Positions 16,220 to 25,987 are shown, counted from the first letter of the stretch. The stretch: DNA of 49,722 bases from Actinoallomurus sp. (GCA_025964625.1 JAOPYL010000018.1:1-49722); one strand, 5' to 3'. Numbers and translations are program-made. The notes: a model not told the origin generated them from the letters alone.

Positions 16220-16905
16220 CGGGTGACCGCCATCCGCTTGGCCAGCCAGCCGAAGAAGTATCCGGTCGGCAAGGTCAGGATCATGTAACCGGCCGCGAAC
16301 CCGATGAAGATCGGGATCGTGCCGCCGACGTCGTCGAACATCTGCTTCATGACGGCGGCCGCCTCCAGGGAGCCAGCGACGAGGGCGACCGAGGTGTTCT
16401 TGATCATTGCGATGAGCACGCTGCCCAGGGGGGCGATGACCGTACGGAACGCCTGCGGCAGCACCACCAGCCGCAGCGACTGGGGGAATGTCAGCCCGAT
16501 CGAGCGGGCGGCCTCCGCCTGGCCCAGCGGCACGGTGTTGATACCCGCCCGCAGCGACTCACAGATGAACGCCCCGGTGTAGACGGACAGGCCCAGGACG
16601 GCCAGCCAGTAACCGCTCAGGCTGGCGTCGGCGTGAGTCCACAGGCCGAGGGTGTCACGCAGGCCGAGCCCGCAGAACAACAGGATGAGCGTGAGCGGCG
16701 TGTTGCGGAAGACGTTGACGTAGAGCGTGCCCGCGGCCCGCAGCACGGGGACCGGCGACACCCGCATCCCGGCGACGGCCGTCCCGATGATCATCGCGAA
16801 CAGACCCGCGGCCGCCGACAGCCGTACGGTCGCCCAGAAGCCGCTCAAGATCTTGCCCATGTTGTCGAACACCGGCGCGAAATCGAGCAGGTTATGCAGG
16901 TTCAT
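16216..16905 (-). CDS. gluC: Glutamate-type ABC transporter permease GluC
   Basis: 229 residues, an inner-membrane permease of the polar amino acid class (HisMQ family). Helices run from WATVRLSAAAGLFAMIIGTA onward, and the EAA coupling loop is EAARSIGLTFPQSLRLVVLPQA. It starts at ATG 16905, 62 nt after the gluB stop, and ends overlapping gluD. It works with GluD as the heterodimeric channel. Confidence 0.94.
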   Translation of the reverse strand: MNLHNLLDFAPVFDNMGKILSGFWATVRLSAAAGLFAMIIGTAVAGMRVSPVPVLRAAGTLYVNVFRNTPLTLILLFCGLGLRDTLGLWTHADASLSGYWLAVLGLSVYTGAFICESLRAGINTVPLGQAEAARSIGLTFPQSLRLVVLPQAFRTVIAPLGSVLIAMIKNTSVALVAGSLEAAAVMKQMFDDVGGTIPIFIGFAAGYMILTLPTGYFFGWLAKRMAVTR

Positions 16906-16967
16906 GGCACTCCACGGAATCGGCCGGGTGCCGGTGAGGCGTCACCGGCACCCGATGCTTCGCGAGG

Positions 16968-17822
16968 TCAGCTGCAGCCCACCGGAGCCGGCTTCGTCGT
17001 GTCGAACTTCAGGGTCGTCTGGCCGAACTCGGACTGCAGGAACTGCTTGGCCGAACCGCCCGCGTACATCGTGGAGATGGCCGCGTTGATGGCCTCGCAG
17101 GACTTGCTGTCGCCCTTCTTGATGCCGACGCCGTACTTCTCGTCCGTGAACGGCACGTTGACGACCTTCACGGAGCTGCCTTCCCGCGCGGCGAAGCCGG
17201 CGAGGATGGTGTTGTCGGTGGAGACCACGTCGACACTGCCGCCCTTGAGCTTGGTGATGCAGTCGTCGTAACCGTTGGCCGGCACCGTCTTGGCCGCGAC
17301 CTTCTCGTTCAGCTTGTTGGTGCCGTCGGTGATGTTCTTCCAGGAGACCGAGCCCTGCACGGCGCAGATCTTCTTGCCCTTGACGTCGGCCAGGCTCTTG
17401 ATGGAGTTGTCGTTGCCCCGGACCATCAGGTCCTGGTGGGCGACGTAGTAGGGGCCGCCGAAGGTGACCTTCTTCTGGCGCTCGGGGGTGATCGAATAGG
17501 TCGCGATCACCATGTCCACGGTGCCGTTCTGCACGAAGGAGTCGCGGTTCGCCGACCGCGCCTCCTTCCATGTGATGTTCTTCTCGTCGACGCCGAGCTG
17601 CTTGGCGATGTACTTGGCCACATCCACGTCGAAGCCCTTGACGCTGCCGTCGGGCTGCTTCTGCCCGAGCCCCGGCTGGTCGAACTTGACGCCGATGGTG
17701 AGCTTCTTGTCGGTCTTCGCCTTGTCAACGACCGAGCTGGCCTTCTTCGCGCCACAGCCGGTCACGCCCATCGTGGCCAGGGCCAGGGCGGCCGCGGCGA
17801 CACCGAAATGACGTACTCGCAT
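16968..17822 (-). CDS. gluB: Glutamate-type ABC transporter substrate-binding lipoprotein GluB
   Basis: 284 residues. A signal peptide with the lipobox VTGC puts the lipid-modified Cys at residue 23. The mature part is an SBP family 3 domain: KLTIGVKFDQPGLGQ, GFDVDVAKYIAKQLG, VDMVIATYSITPERQKKV and GGPYYVAHQDLMV are the family hallmarks. It would capture glutamate or a related acidic amino acid outside the membrane and hand it to GluCD. The frame runs upstream into gluA, but family similarity and the signal peptide fix the start at ATG 17822. Confidence 0.95.
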   Translation of the reverse strand: MRVRHFGVAAAALALATMGVTGCGAKKASSVVDKAKTDKKLTIGVKFDQPGLGQKQPDGSVKGFDVDVAKYIAKQLGVDEKNITWKEARSANRDSFVQNGTVDMVIATYSITPERQKKVTFGGPYYVAHQDLMVRGNDNSIKSLADVKGKKICAVQGSVSWKNITDGTNKLNEKVAAKTVPANGYDDCITKLKGGSVDVVSTDNTILAGFAAREGSSVKVVNVPFTDEKYGVGIKKGDSKSCEAINAAISTMYAGGSAKQFLQSEFGQTTLKFDTTKPAPVGCS

Positions 17823-17878
17823 ACTTTTTCCTCTGTTTTCGTGCCGGAGCCCCGCTGCCGCCGGCAATTCGTTACGTT

Positions 17879-18661
17879 TCAGTGCGTCAGGATTTTGGAG
17901 AGGAAGTCCTTGGCGCGATCGCTTCGCGCGTTGGTGAAGAAGTCGTCGGGCGTGTTCTCCTCGACGATCTGGCCATCCGCCATGAAGACCACCTTGTTGG
18001 CCGAGGCGCGGGCGAATCCCATCTCGTGGGTCACCACGACCATCGTCATTCCTTCGGCGGCCAGGTTGGTCATGACATCGAGCACTTCTTTGATCATCTC
18101 GGGGTCGAGCGCCGAGGTCGGCTCGTCGAAGAGCATCACCTTCGGCCGCATCGCGAGCGCGCGGGCGATCGCGGCGCGCTGCTGCTGGCCGCCGGAAAGC
18201 TGCGCCGGGTACTTCTCCGCCTGACTGGCGATACCGACGCGTTCGAGAAGCTCCATCGCGTGCTGTTCGGCCTCGGCCTTGCCGATCTTCCTGACCTTGG
18301 TCGGGCCGAGGGTGACGTTCTGGAGAATGGTCTTGTGGGCGAACAGGTTGAACGACTGGAACACCATGCCCACATCGGCCCGGAGTTCGGCCAGCGCCCT
18401 GCCCTCGACCGGCAGCGGCCTGCCGTCGATCCGGATCGTGCCCCCGTCGATCGGCTCGAGCCGGTTGATGGCGCGGCACAATGTCGACTTGCCGCCCCCG
18501 GATGGGCCGATGACCACCACGACCTCGCCGCGATGGATGGCGAGATCGATGTCCTTGAGGACGTGCAATTCACCGAAGTATTTGTTGACGTTTTCAAGCA
18601 CCACGAGCGGTCCGCCGCCACTCAGCCCGGCCTCCTGGGCCGCCTTGCCGCTGTCCGTCAT
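17879..18661 (-). CDS. gluA: Glutamate-type ABC transporter ATPase GluA
   Basis: 260 residues. Walker [11 protein letters not shown]-loop VFQSFNLF, signature LSGGQQQR, Walker [14 protein letters not shown] and the switch His in VTHEMGF are all present. First gene of gluABCD; 56 bp separate it from gluB. ATG 18661 was chosen because the family's conserved [20 protein letters not shown] begins about 20 residues later; the open frame continues upstream through the promoter and is not coding. The region shared with miaB (162 bp) contains TATATC-like promoter sequence on this strand. Confidence 0.95.
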   Translation of the reverse strand: MTDSGKAAQEAGLSGGGPLVVLENVNKYFGELHVLKDIDLAIHRGEVVVVIGPSGGGKSTLCRAINRLEPIDGGTIRIDGRPLPVEGRALAELRADVGMVFQSFNLFAHKTILQNVTLGPTKVRKIGKAEAEQHAMELLERVGIASQAEKYPAQLSGGQQQRAAIARALAMRPKVMLFDEPTSALDPEMIKEVLDVMTNLAAEGMTMVVVTHEMGFARASANKVVFMADGQIVEENTPDDFFTNARSDRAKDFLSKILTH

Positions 18662-18823
18662 GGCCGCAAAGCGTACGTGATCGCAAGAACAAATCCCCTT
18701 CATCGATATACCGATCCGATCACGGTGCATGTCGGCTTCATCCAGAGATACGCATGGTGAAGACGGTTCGGGGGACGCCCCGTCCCGGCGAGGGGGTGAG
18801 CGCGCGTACCCTTTCTTCTTGAG

Positions 18824-20305
18824 ATGAGCACGCCCACGGTTTTCCGCGATCACACCCGCACCTACGAGATACGCACGTACGGGTGCCAGATGAACGTTCA
18901 CGACTCCGAGCGACTCGCCGGCCTCCTGGAGGAAGCCGGCTACGCCCGCGCGGACGACGGCGCGACGCCCGACGTCGTCGTCTTCAACACCTGCGCCGTC
19001 CGGGAGAACGCCGACAACCGGCTGTACGGGAACCTCGGCCACCTGCGGCCGGTCAAGGACGCCCACGCCGGCATGCAGATCGCCGTCGGCGGCTGCCTGG
19101 CCCAGAAGGACCGCGACACGATCGTGCGCCGCGCCCCCTGGGTGGACGTGGTGTTCGGCACCCACAACATCGGCTCGCTGCCGGTGCTGCTGGAGCGGGC
19201 GCGCGTCCAGGAAGAGGCGCAGGTCGAGATCAAGGAAGCCCTCGAGACGTTCCCGAGCACCCTGCCGACCCGGCGGGAGTCCCCGTACGCCGCGTGGGTC
19301 TCGATCTCGGTCGGCTGCAACAACACCTGCACCTTCTGCATCGTGCCGTCGCTGCGCGGCAAGGAGAAGGACCGGCGTCCCGGCGAGATCCTGGCCGAGA
19401 TCCAGGCGCTCGTGGCCGAGGGGGTGCTGGAGGTCACGCTGCTCGGGCAGAACGTCAACTCCTACGGCGCGGAGTTCGGCGACCGCGGCGCCTTCGCCAA
19501 GCTGCTGCGCTCCTGCGGCGAGATCGACGGGCTCGAGCGCGTGCGCTTCACCTCGCCGCACCCGCGCGACTTCACCGACGACGTGATCGCGGCGATGGCC
19601 GAGACGCCCAACGTGATGCCGTCGCTGCACATGCCGCTGCAGTCCGGCTCCGACAGCGTGCTGAAGGCGATGCGGCGCTCCTACCGCCAGGAGAAGTTCC
19701 TCGGCATCATCGAGCGGGTTCGCGCGGCCATCCCGGACGCCGCGATCACCACGGACATCATCGTGGGCTTCCCCGGAGAGACCGGCGAGGACTTCGAGCA
19801 GACCCTGCACGTCGTGCGGGAGGCGCGGTTCTCCAGCGCGTTCACCTTCCAGTACTCCAAGCGGCCCGGCACGCCCGCCGCCGACATGGACGGCCAGGTG
19901 CCCAAGGAGGTCGTGCAGGAGCGGTACGAGCGCCTCGTCGCGCTGCAGGAGGAGATCTCCTGGGCGGAGAACAAGAAGCAGGTCGGCCGCACCCTCGACG
20001 TGCTCGTCGCCGAGGGAGAGGGCCGCAAGGACGAGCGCACGCACCGCATGTCCGGCCGGGCCGCCGACAACCGCCTCGTCCACTTCACCCAGGACGAGAC
20101 CGCCCGGCCCGGAGACGTGGTGACCGTGGACGTCACCTACGCCGCCCCGCACCACCTGGTCGCCGACGGCCCGGTCCGCGCGGTACGCCGGACGCCGGCG
20201 GGTGACGCCTGGGAGAGGCGCACGGCGGCGCCGAAGGGCGTGCCGCTCGGCATGCCCGGCATCGGCCGGCCGGAGTCCGCGCCGGCGGCCCCCTCCTGTA
20301 AGTGA
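18824..20305 (+). CDS. miaB: tRNA-2-methylthio-N6-dimethylallyladenosine synthase MiaB
   Basis: 493 residues. The protein is a radical-SAM methylthiotransferase acting on i6A37 of tRNA, the product of MiaA encoded 1 kb downstream. The N-terminal [4Fe-4S] cluster Cys are in YGCQMN (Cys21), NTCAVRENA and GGCLAQ. The radical SAM motif is CNNTCTFC; a TRAM domain precedes a Pro/Ala-rich tail. ATG 18824 has no Shine-Dalgarno; a TAnnnT hexamer (TACCCT, 18807-18812) lies 11 nt before it, suggesting a very short leader. Confidence 0.97.
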   Translation: MSTPTVFRDHTRTYEIRTYGCQMNVHDSERLAGLLEEAGYARADDGATPDVVVFNTCAVRENADNRLYGNLGHLRPVKDAHAGMQIAVGGCLAQKDRDTIVRRAPWVDVVFGTHNIGSLPVLLERARVQEEAQVEIKEALETFPSTLPTRRESPYAAWVSISVGCNNTCTFCIVPSLRGKEKDRRPGEILAEIQALVAEGVLEVTLLGQNVNSYGAEFGDRGAFAKLLRSCGEIDGLERVRFTSPHPRDFTDDVIAAMAETPNVMPSLHMPLQSGSDSVLKAMRRSYRQEKFLGIIERVRAAIPDAAITTDIIVGFPGETGEDFEQTLHVVREARFSSAFTFQYSKRPGTPAADMDGQVPKEVVQERYERLVALQEEISWAENKKQVGRTLDVLVAEGEGRKDERTHRMSGRAADNRLVHFTQDETARPGDVVTVDVTYAAPHHLVADGPVRAVRRTPAGDAWERRTAAPKGVPLGMPGIGRPESAPAAPSCK

Positions 20306-20327
20306 TCATTCTGGACGGGGCGGCGGT

Positions 20328-20999
20328 GTGCTGATCTCGGCGGCGGTGTGCCCCCACCCTCCGCTGCTCGTTCCCGAGGTGGCGTGCGGCGCGGCGCCCG
20401 AGCTCGACGACCTGCGGGCCGCGTGCGCCGAGGCGGTGCGCCGCCTGGCAGCGGGCGACCTGGTCGTGGTCGTGGGCTCGGGGCCGCGGACCCGCGACTT
20501 CGGCCGTGAGGCGGCGGGCACCCTGAGACCGTACGGCGCGGACGTCACCGTGGGGCCGGGGGAGCCGGTCCTGCCCCTGTCGCTGACGATCGGACGCTGG
20601 CTGCTCGGTGAGCGCCAGGCCGTCTACCGGAGTGTGGCGGAGAACGCCCCGCCCGAGGAGTGCCGGCGGCTCGGCGCGCGGCTGGCCGGCCTGGCCGGGA
20701 GGGTCGCGCTGCTGGTGATGGGGGACGGGACCGCCTGCCGGACGCAGCGGGCGCCCGGCTATCTCGACACGAGGGCCGAGGGTTTCGACGCCGGGGTGGC
20801 GCGGGCCCTGGCCGGCGCGGATGCCGGCGCGCTGACGCGGCTCGACGCGGGGCTCGCCGCCGATCTGCGCGCCGCGGGGCGTGCCCCCTGGCAGGTGCTC
20901 GCGGGCGCGGCCCGTGACGACCGGTTCAGCGCGGAACTCCTCGCCGACGCCGCGCCGTACGGTGTCGGGTATCTCGTCGCCAGCTGGGTCCGGAACTGA
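20328..20999 (+). CDS. Class III extradiol dioxygenase-like (LigB-fold) protein
   Basis: 223 residues. The family start SAAVCPHPPLLVPEV keeps the metal-site His of LigB/MEMO-type proteins. A GDGTACRTQRAPGY segment and a GVGYLVASWV end follow. These proteins sit between miaB and miaA in many actinobacteria, which argues for a conserved cellular role rather than aromatic catabolism; no dioxygenase partner subunit is nearby. GTG 20328 follows GGACGGGG. Activity is unproven for this subgroup. Confidence 0.75.
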   Translation: MLISAAVCPHPPLLVPEVACGAAPELDDLRAACAEAVRRLAAGDLVVVVGSGPRTRDFGREAAGTLRPYGADVTVGPGEPVLPLSLTIGRWLLGERQAVYRSVAENAPPEECRRLGARLAGLAGRVALLVMGDGTACRTQRAPGYLDTRAEGFDAGVARALAGADAGALTRLDAGLAADLRAAGRAPWQVLAGAARDDRFSAELLADAAPYGVGYLVASWVRN

Positions 21000-21005
21000 G
21001 GTCCG

Positions 21006-21194
21006 CTACTGCCGCCCGTCGTCCTCGTTCATCCGGTTCGCCATCTTCCTTGCCTGTTCCTGGGCGGCGCCGATCTTGTCGGAGTACTTGCCGCCGGTCT
21101 TCTCGTCGGCGATGTTCCCGGCCCTGTCGATGACCTTGTCGACCTTGTCGCCGTGCTGGCCGAGGAATTCCTTGACTTTGTCAACGATCGACAT
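21006..21194 (-). CDS. MT0933-like antitoxin family protein (small, soluble)
   Basis: 62 residues, [20 protein letters not shown] at the start and [13 protein letters not shown] near the end. This lysine-rich, amphipathic-helical protein matches the Rv0909/MT0933 antitoxin family. The conserved middle is [12 protein letters not shown]. No toxin gene (such as the SRPBCC-type Rv0910 homologue) is adjacent, so a toxin-antitoxin function is not supported by context; solo copies are frequent in actinobacteria and may act as stress or structural proteins. It converges with the LigB-like gene and diverges from miaA. Confidence 0.82.
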   Translation of the reverse strand: MSIVDKVKEFLGQHGDKVDKVIDRAGNIADEKTGGKYSDKIGAAQEQARKMANRMNEDDGRQ

Positions 21195-21274
21195 GGGGTC
21201 CCCTTGTGCTTTCGGCGGGCGCCGGCCTCCGGTACCCGTATGTGCGGACCCATACCCGTGCCGGGGCCAGAATT

Positions 21275-22189
21275 ATGCGTGTGACCGGGATGAACATGAT
21301 CGCCGTGGTGGGGCCGACCGCCGCGGGCAAGTCCGATCTCGCGGTGGAGCTCGCCCTGCGGCTCGGCGGCGAGGTTGTCAACGCCGACTCGATGCAGCTC
21401 TACCGCGGCATGGACGTCGGCACCGCCAAGCTCGGCATGGACGAGCGGCGGGGCGTCCCACACCATCTCCTCGACGTCTGGGACGTCACCGAGACGGCGA
21501 GCGTCGCGGAGTACCAGCGGGCGGCGAGAGAGGCGATCACCGAGATCCGCGCGAGGGGCCGGGTGCCGCTGCTGGTCGGCGGATCCGGGCTGTACGTCCG
21601 CGCGGTCCTGGACGATCTGGAGTTTCCCGGCACCGACCCGGACCTGCGCGTCCGGCTGGAGGCCGAGCTCGCCGAGGCGGGTCCCGCGGTCCTGCACGCG
21701 CGGCTCGCCGAGCGTGATCCTGGGGCTGCGGCGTCGATCCTCCCCAGCAACGGACGGCGGATCGTCCGGGCGCTGGAGGTGATCGAGATGACCGGGCGGC
21801 CGTTCACCGCCTCCATGCCCTCCTACGCTCGCGCGGAGGGCACCGCGCAACTCGGGCTCCGGGTCCCCCGCCCCGAGCTGGACGAGCGCATCGCGGTGCG
21901 TGTGGAGCGCATGTGGTCGGCGGGCCTGGTGGAGGAGGTCCGCCGGCTGGAGCCGTACGGGCTGCGCGACGGGCGCACCGCGAGCCGTGCGCTCGGATAC
22001 GCGCAGGTGCTGCGGGTCCTTTCGGGGGAGTGGAGCGAGGAACAGGCCCGGGAGGAGACGGTCCGGGCCACCCGGCGGTTCGCCCGCCGTCAGGAGTCGT
22101 GGTTCCGCCGCGACCCCCGCGTGCGCTGGATCGACTACGACGCGCCGGTCGAGCGGGCGCTGGATACGATCGACGCATGCGTTTCGTGA
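21275..22189 (+). CDS. miaA: tRNA dimethylallyltransferase MiaA
   Basis: 304 residues. Transfers the dimethylallyl group to A37 of tRNAs, the first step before MiaB. P-loop GPTAAGKS is at residues 13-20; [27 protein letters not shown] and [12 protein letters not shown] are the family motifs. The start is uncertain: ATG 21275, GTG 21281 and later ATGs all lie before the P-loop and none has a good Shine-Dalgarno. Its 3' end overlaps dapF by 13 nt. Confidence 0.96.
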   Translation: MRVTGMNMIAVVGPTAAGKSDLAVELALRLGGEVVNADSMQLYRGMDVGTAKLGMDERRGVPHHLLDVWDVTETASVAEYQRAAREAITEIRARGRVPLLVGGSGLYVRAVLDDLEFPGTDPDLRVRLEAELAEAGPAVLHARLAERDPGAAASILPSNGRRIVRALEVIEMTGRPFTASMPSYARAEGTAQLGLRVPRPELDERIAVRVERMWSAGLVEEVRRLEPYGLRDGRTASRALGYAQVLRVLSGEWSEEQAREETVRATRRFARRQESWFRRDPRVRWIDYDAPVERALDTIDACVS

Positions 22190-22998
22190 AGGGGCACAGC
22201 ACCGAGAACGACTTCGTGATCCTGCCGGACCCCGATGGCTCGCTCGAGCTGACCCCGTCGTTCGTCGCCGCGCTCTGTGACCGGCGAGCGGGGATCGGCG
22301 CCGACGGGGTGCTCCGGGTCGTACGGTCCAAGGCGGTCGGCCGGGACGACGATGCCGAGTGGTTCATGGACTACCGCAACGCCGACGGCAGTATCGCCGA
22401 GATGTGCGGCAACGGAGTCCGGGTGTTCGCCCGCTACCTGGTCGACGCGGGGCTGGCCGCCCCCGGCGAGCTGGCCGTCGCCACCCGCGCGGGGGTCCGC
22501 GCGGTGCGGCTGGGCCCGAGCGGCGACGTCACGGTCGACATGGGAGTCCCGGAGGTGCTGGGCGAGGGCGGTGCTCTCCTGGGCGGCCGCTCCCTGGAGG
22601 GACTGCGCGTCTCGGTGGGCAACCCCCACCTGGCGTGCCAGGTCACACAGCCGGTCGCCGCGCTCGACCTGACCCGCGAGCCGGAGGTCGACGCCGCCGT
22701 CTTCCCCGACGGCGTCAACGTCGAGATGTACCGGCCGCTGGGCGACGGCAGCGTCGAGATGCGGGTGTACGAGCGAGGTTCCGGGGAGACCCGCTCCTGC
22801 GGCACCGGCGCCGTCGCGACCGCGGTCGCCGCCGCGCACGCGGAGGGGCGGCAGGAGGGCACCTGGGAGATCGCGGTGCCCGGCGGGACCGTCACCGTCA
22901 TCCTCGACGGCACGACCAGCTTCCTGCGGGGCCCGGCGGTGCTGGTCGCCGAGGGCGAGCTGCGGCCCGATGCGATGAAAGGCCGCCCGACCGGCTGA
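22177..22998 (+). CDS. dapF: Diaminopimelate epimerase
   Basis: 273 residues. Interconverts LL- and meso-diaminopimelate for lysine and peptidoglycan. Both catalytic cysteines are present: Cys77 in EMCGNGVR and Cys208 in RSCGTGA. The N-terminal [10 protein letters not shown] is canonical for actinobacterial DapF. ATG 22177 lies inside the miaA 3' end (overlap), so the two are co-transcribed. A clear terminator follows at 23021-23068. Confidence 0.97.
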   Translation: MRFVKGHSTENDFVILPDPDGSLELTPSFVAALCDRRAGIGADGVLRVVRSKAVGRDDDAEWFMDYRNADGSIAEMCGNGVRVFARYLVDAGLAAPGELAVATRAGVRAVRLGPSGDVTVDMGVPEVLGEGGALLGGRSLEGLRVSVGNPHLACQVTQPVAALDLTREPEVDAAVFPDGVNVEMYRPLGDGSVEMRVYERGSGETRSCGTGAVATAVAAAHAEGRQEGTWEIAVPGGTVTVILDGTTSFLRGPAVLVAEGELRPDAMKGRPTG

Positions 22999-23020
22999 GC
23001 GCCTGCCGCTGCCTGCAGCT

Positions 23021-23068
23021 GTGAGGGCGCCCCCGACCCCGCTATGGCCGGGTGAGGGGCGCCCTCAC
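23021..23068. terminator. Terminator after dapF (13-bp perfect stem)
   Basis: 23021-23033 pairs perfectly with 23056-23068 around a 22-nt loop, 23 nt after the dapF stop. It closes the conserved miaA-dapF block. Confidence 0.8.
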
Positions 23069-23143
23069 CATGTTCTCGGGCCGCGCGACCAACAACAGGG
23101 CAGGGATGGGCCTTCGCGCTCGGGGCGGCTGCTCATAGCGATG

Positions 23144-23160
23144 ACCGAATCGGTTTCGGT
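23144..23160. promoter_or_regulatory. Candidate TetR operator (three ACCGA/TCGGT half-sites)
   Basis: ACCGAATCGGTTTCGGT: ACCGA and TCGGT form an 11-bp palindrome, and another TCGGT repeats 6 nt further. It ends 12 bp before the TetR start codon, where an autorepressor would block transcription of the regulator and both dehydrogenases. Confidence 0.6.
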
Positions 23161-23172
23161 TACGATGAAGGC

Positions 23173-23766
23173 GTGAGCCCGGTCAAGCGACAGGCCCGAG
23201 CGGAGCGGACCCGTGCCGCGCTCCTCCGAGGCGGCCGTGAGGTGTTCGAGGAGCGCGGCTTCCTCGATGCCAAGATCAGTGAGATCTGTGAGCGGGCGGG
23301 CGTCGCGTACGGCAGCTTCTACACGCACTTCGCCGACAAGGACGCGATCTTCGCCGAGCTGATCGACGAGATGCTGGGGACCCTGCTGTCGGTCATGCGC
23401 GCCGAGCCGCTGCACGGCGACGGCCCGGAGGCGCGCATCGCCCGCGCCAACCGCGCCTACCTGCGCGCCTACCGGGACAACGCCGGGCTGATGGCGGTGT
23501 TCGAGCAGGTGGCGACCTTCTCCCCGGCGATGCGGCGGACGTACCTGCGCGCGTGGGGAGTGTTCTACGACCGCCAGGAGCACGCGATCCGCGGCTGGCA
23601 GGAGGCAGGTCTCGTCCCACCCGACGTGGATCCGCGGACCGCCGCCGTGGCACTCGCGACCATGATCGGGCGCACCGCCTACACGTGGTTCGTGCTCGGC
23701 CGGCCCCACGACGACGGGGACGTCGAACAACTCACCCGGCTCTACTGCCGGGCGATCGGGATCTAG
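23173..23766 (+). CDS. TetR/AcrR family transcriptional regulator
   Basis: 197 residues. The N-terminal helix-turn-helix domain is typical: RTRAALLRGGREVFEERGF, then AKISEICERAGVAYGSFYTHFADKDAIF. The C-terminal ligand domain is all-helical and not assignable. GTG 23173 directly follows the palindromic operator. It is the first gene of an operon with two acyl-CoA dehydrogenases (9 nt to the next), so its inducer is probably an acyl-CoA of the pathway it controls. This is inference from FadR/KstR-like precedents. Confidence 0.92.
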   Translation: MSPVKRQARAERTRAALLRGGREVFEERGFLDAKISEICERAGVAYGSFYTHFADKDAIFAELIDEMLGTLLSVMRAEPLHGDGPEARIARANRAYLRAYRDNAGLMAVFEQVATFSPAMRRTYLRAWGVFYDRQEHAIRGWQEAGLVPPDVDPRTAAVALATMIGRTAYTWFVLGRPHDDGDVEQLTRLYCRAIGI

Positions 23767-23775
23767 GGAGGCAGT

Positions 23776-24945
23776 GTGGACTTTCGCGACACGCCAGAGG
23801 AGGCCGCGTTCCGTGCGGAGCTGCGCTCGTGGCTTCAGGACCACTGGACCGGCCGCCCGGTCGAGGGAGGCAGAGGCGACTTCGAGACGCTGCGCGAGTG
23901 GGGCGGCAGGCTGTACGACGCCGGGTACGTCGGGCTGACCTGGCCGGCCGAGTACGGCGGCCGCGGCCTGTCCCCGACGTACCAGGCCATCTACCTGGAG
24001 GAGATGTCCCGGGCCAGTGCTCCCGGCCACCCCGGCGTCATCGGCCTCAACATGGCCGGTCCGACGATCATCGCGTGGGGCACCGGCGAGCAGAAGCAGC
24101 GGTATCTCAAGCCGCTACTGACCGGGGAGGACATCTGGTGCCAGGGCTTCTCCGAGCCCGGTTCCGGGTCCGACCTGGCCGCCGGCCGCACCAGCGCGGT
24201 CCTCGACGGCGACCACTGGGTGGTCAACGGGCAGAAGGTCTGGTCGTCGTACGCGCACAAGGCCGACTGGTGCATCCTCGTCGTCCGGACGGACCCGGAG
24301 GCGCCCAAGCATGCCGGCCTGTCCTACCTCATCGTCGACATGCACGCGCCCGGCGTGACCGTACGGCCGCTCCACCAGATCACCGGCGACCCGGAGTTCA
24401 ACGAGATCTTCTTCGACGACGTCCGGGTGCCGCGCGATTCGATCCTCGGCCGGCCCGGCGACGGTTGGAAGGTCGCCATGACCACGCTGCTGCACGAGCG
24501 CGGCACGCTCGGCTTCGCCCTGTCCGCCGAGCTGGAGCGCATGGTCAACCACCTGGTCGCGCTGGTGAAGGAGCCGGGGCCCGACGGCCGCAGGCCCGCC
24601 GACGACCCGGTGATCCGCGACGCGGTGGCGCGTGAGTGGATCGAGATGCAGTCGCTGCGCTTCACCAACTACCGGTCGCTGACGGCGTTGCTGGAGACCG
24701 GTATCCCGGGCCCGGAGGGCTCCGGCGTCAAGCTGGCCTGGAGCGAGGCCAACCAGCGGCTGACCTCCCTCGCCCAGTCGGTGTTCGGCCTGCACGCCCA
24801 GGTCACCGGCGATGACGCGCCATGGAACGGGTTCTGGCAGTACTGGCAGCTGCGGGCCCGCGGCAACACCATCGAGGCCGGCACCTCCGAGATCCTGCGC
24901 AACATCATCGCCGAGCGCGTCCTCGGCCTGCCGAAGGGACGTTGA
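23776..24945 (+). CDS. Acyl-CoA dehydrogenase (FadE), catalytic-type subunit
   Basis: 389 residues. FAD-dependent alpha-beta desaturation of an acyl-CoA. Motifs include GFSEPGSGSDLA (FAD/substrate contact), HWVVNGQKVWSSYAHKADWC and a C-terminal NTIEAGTSEILRNIIAERVL, in which the Glu of IEAGT is the usual catalytic base position. GTG 23776. It is followed after 2 nt by a second, shorter dehydrogenase. Such adjacent pairs form alpha2-beta2 enzymes in actinobacterial steroid or branched side-chain catabolism, which is the likeliest arrangement; the substrate is unknown. Confidence 0.93.
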   Translation: MDFRDTPEEAAFRAELRSWLQDHWTGRPVEGGRGDFETLREWGGRLYDAGYVGLTWPAEYGGRGLSPTYQAIYLEEMSRASAPGHPGVIGLNMAGPTIIAWGTGEQKQRYLKPLLTGEDIWCQGFSEPGSGSDLAAGRTSAVLDGDHWVVNGQKVWSSYAHKADWCILVVRTDPEAPKHAGLSYLIVDMHAPGVTVRPLHQITGDPEFNEIFFDDVRVPRDSILGRPGDGWKVAMTTLLHERGTLGFALSAELERMVNHLVALVKEPGPDGRRPADDPVIRDAVAREWIEMQSLRFTNYRSLTALLETGIPGPEGSGVKLAWSEANQRLTSLAQSVFGLHAQVTGDDAPWNGFWQYWQLRARGNTIEAGTSEILRNIIAERVLGLPKGR

Positions 24946-24947
24946 TC

Positions 24948-25982
24948 ATGGACTTCGCGTTCTCCGAAGAGCAGGAGCAGCTGCGCGGCTTCGCCCGCGA
25001 GTTCCTCGCCGGCCGCTACGACGACACACGGCTGGCGCAGCTCGCCGACTCCCCGAGCGGCGCCGACGAAGAGGTGTGGTCCAAGCTCGCCGAGATGGGC
25101 TGGCTCGACTCCGAGCTGACCTTTCTCGACCAGGCGGTGCTGTTCGAGGAGACCGGCCACCGGCCGCTCCCCGCCCCGTACTTCTCCACCATCGCCCTCG
25201 CCGCCCCGGCGCTGGACGACGAGACGGCCAAGCGGATCTCCGAGGGGACGCTGAAGGCGACGCTCGCGTGGGCGGAGCCGGGCAGGCCGCAGCGCCTGCT
25301 GGACCCGGTGACGGCCTCGGTGTCCGGAGGGCGGCTGACCGGGGAGAAGGTGCTGGTTCCCGACGGCGGCGCGGCGGACCTGTTCGTCGTGGTGGCCTCC
25401 GACGGGCTGTACGCCGTCGACGCGTCCGATGCCGCGGTGACACCGCGTACGACCCTAGACGGGACCCGCCGGGTGGCGGACGTACGCTTCGACGGCGCGC
25501 CCGCGCGTGCCCTCGCCTCCGGCGAGGAGGCACGTGTCCTGCTCGGCCGGATCCGTGACCGCGCGTACGCCGCCGTGGCACTGGAGAGCGTCGGCGTCGC
25601 CCAGCGGGCACTGGACCTCTTCGTCGCCTACGCCAAGGAGCGGGAGCAGTTCGGCAAGCCGATCGGCGTCTACCAGGCCGTGTCGCACAAGGCGTCCGAC
25701 GTCTACGTACGGCTGCAGGAGGCGCGGTCGCTCGCCTACTGGGCCGCGTGGTGCGTCTCCGAGGACGACGCCATGGCACGCCAGGCCTGCCTCGCGGCGA
25801 AGTCCTTCGCGGCCGAGGCCGCGGTGTTCGCCTGTGAGAGCGCCATTCAGGGCCACGGCGGCATCGGCTTCACCTGGGAGCACGTCCTGCACCGCTACTA
25901 CAAGCGCGCCCAGTGGCTGGCCGCCTTCGACGGCCCTGGTCGCGGCCAGCGCGCCGAGGTCGCGGCGTACCTGCTGGACTGA
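24948..25982 (+). CDS. Acyl-CoA dehydrogenase (FadE), partner subunit
   Basis: 344 residues, shorter than the usual 380-390. It begins MDFAFSEEQEQLRGFAREFL. It keeps the C-terminal helical bundle (AKEREQFGKPIGVYQAVSHK and QGHGGIGFTWEHVLHRYYKRA) but lacks the IEAGTSEI-type tail with the catalytic Glu seen in the preceding gene. This is the pattern of the second chain in heterotetrameric FadE pairs. ATG 24948 is 2 nt after the previous stop. A terminator follows. Confidence 0.9.
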   Translation: MDFAFSEEQEQLRGFAREFLAGRYDDTRLAQLADSPSGADEEVWSKLAEMGWLDSELTFLDQAVLFEETGHRPLPAPYFSTIALAAPALDDETAKRISEGTLKATLAWAEPGRPQRLLDPVTASVSGGRLTGEKVLVPDGGAADLFVVVASDGLYAVDASDAAVTPRTTLDGTRRVADVRFDGAPARALASGEEARVLLGRIRDRAYAAVALESVGVAQRALDLFVAYAKEREQFGKPIGVYQAVSHKASDVYVRLQEARSLAYWAAWCVSEDDAMARQACLAAKSFAAEAAVFACESAIQGHGGIGFTWEHVLHRYYKRAQWLAAFDGPGRGQRAEVAAYLLD

Positions 25983-25987
25983 GCCTC

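Noticed and set aside
18662-20155. Upstream extension of the gluA frame across miaB
   Set aside because: No similarity to ABC ATPases before residue 1 at 18661, and miaB is clear on the other strand.
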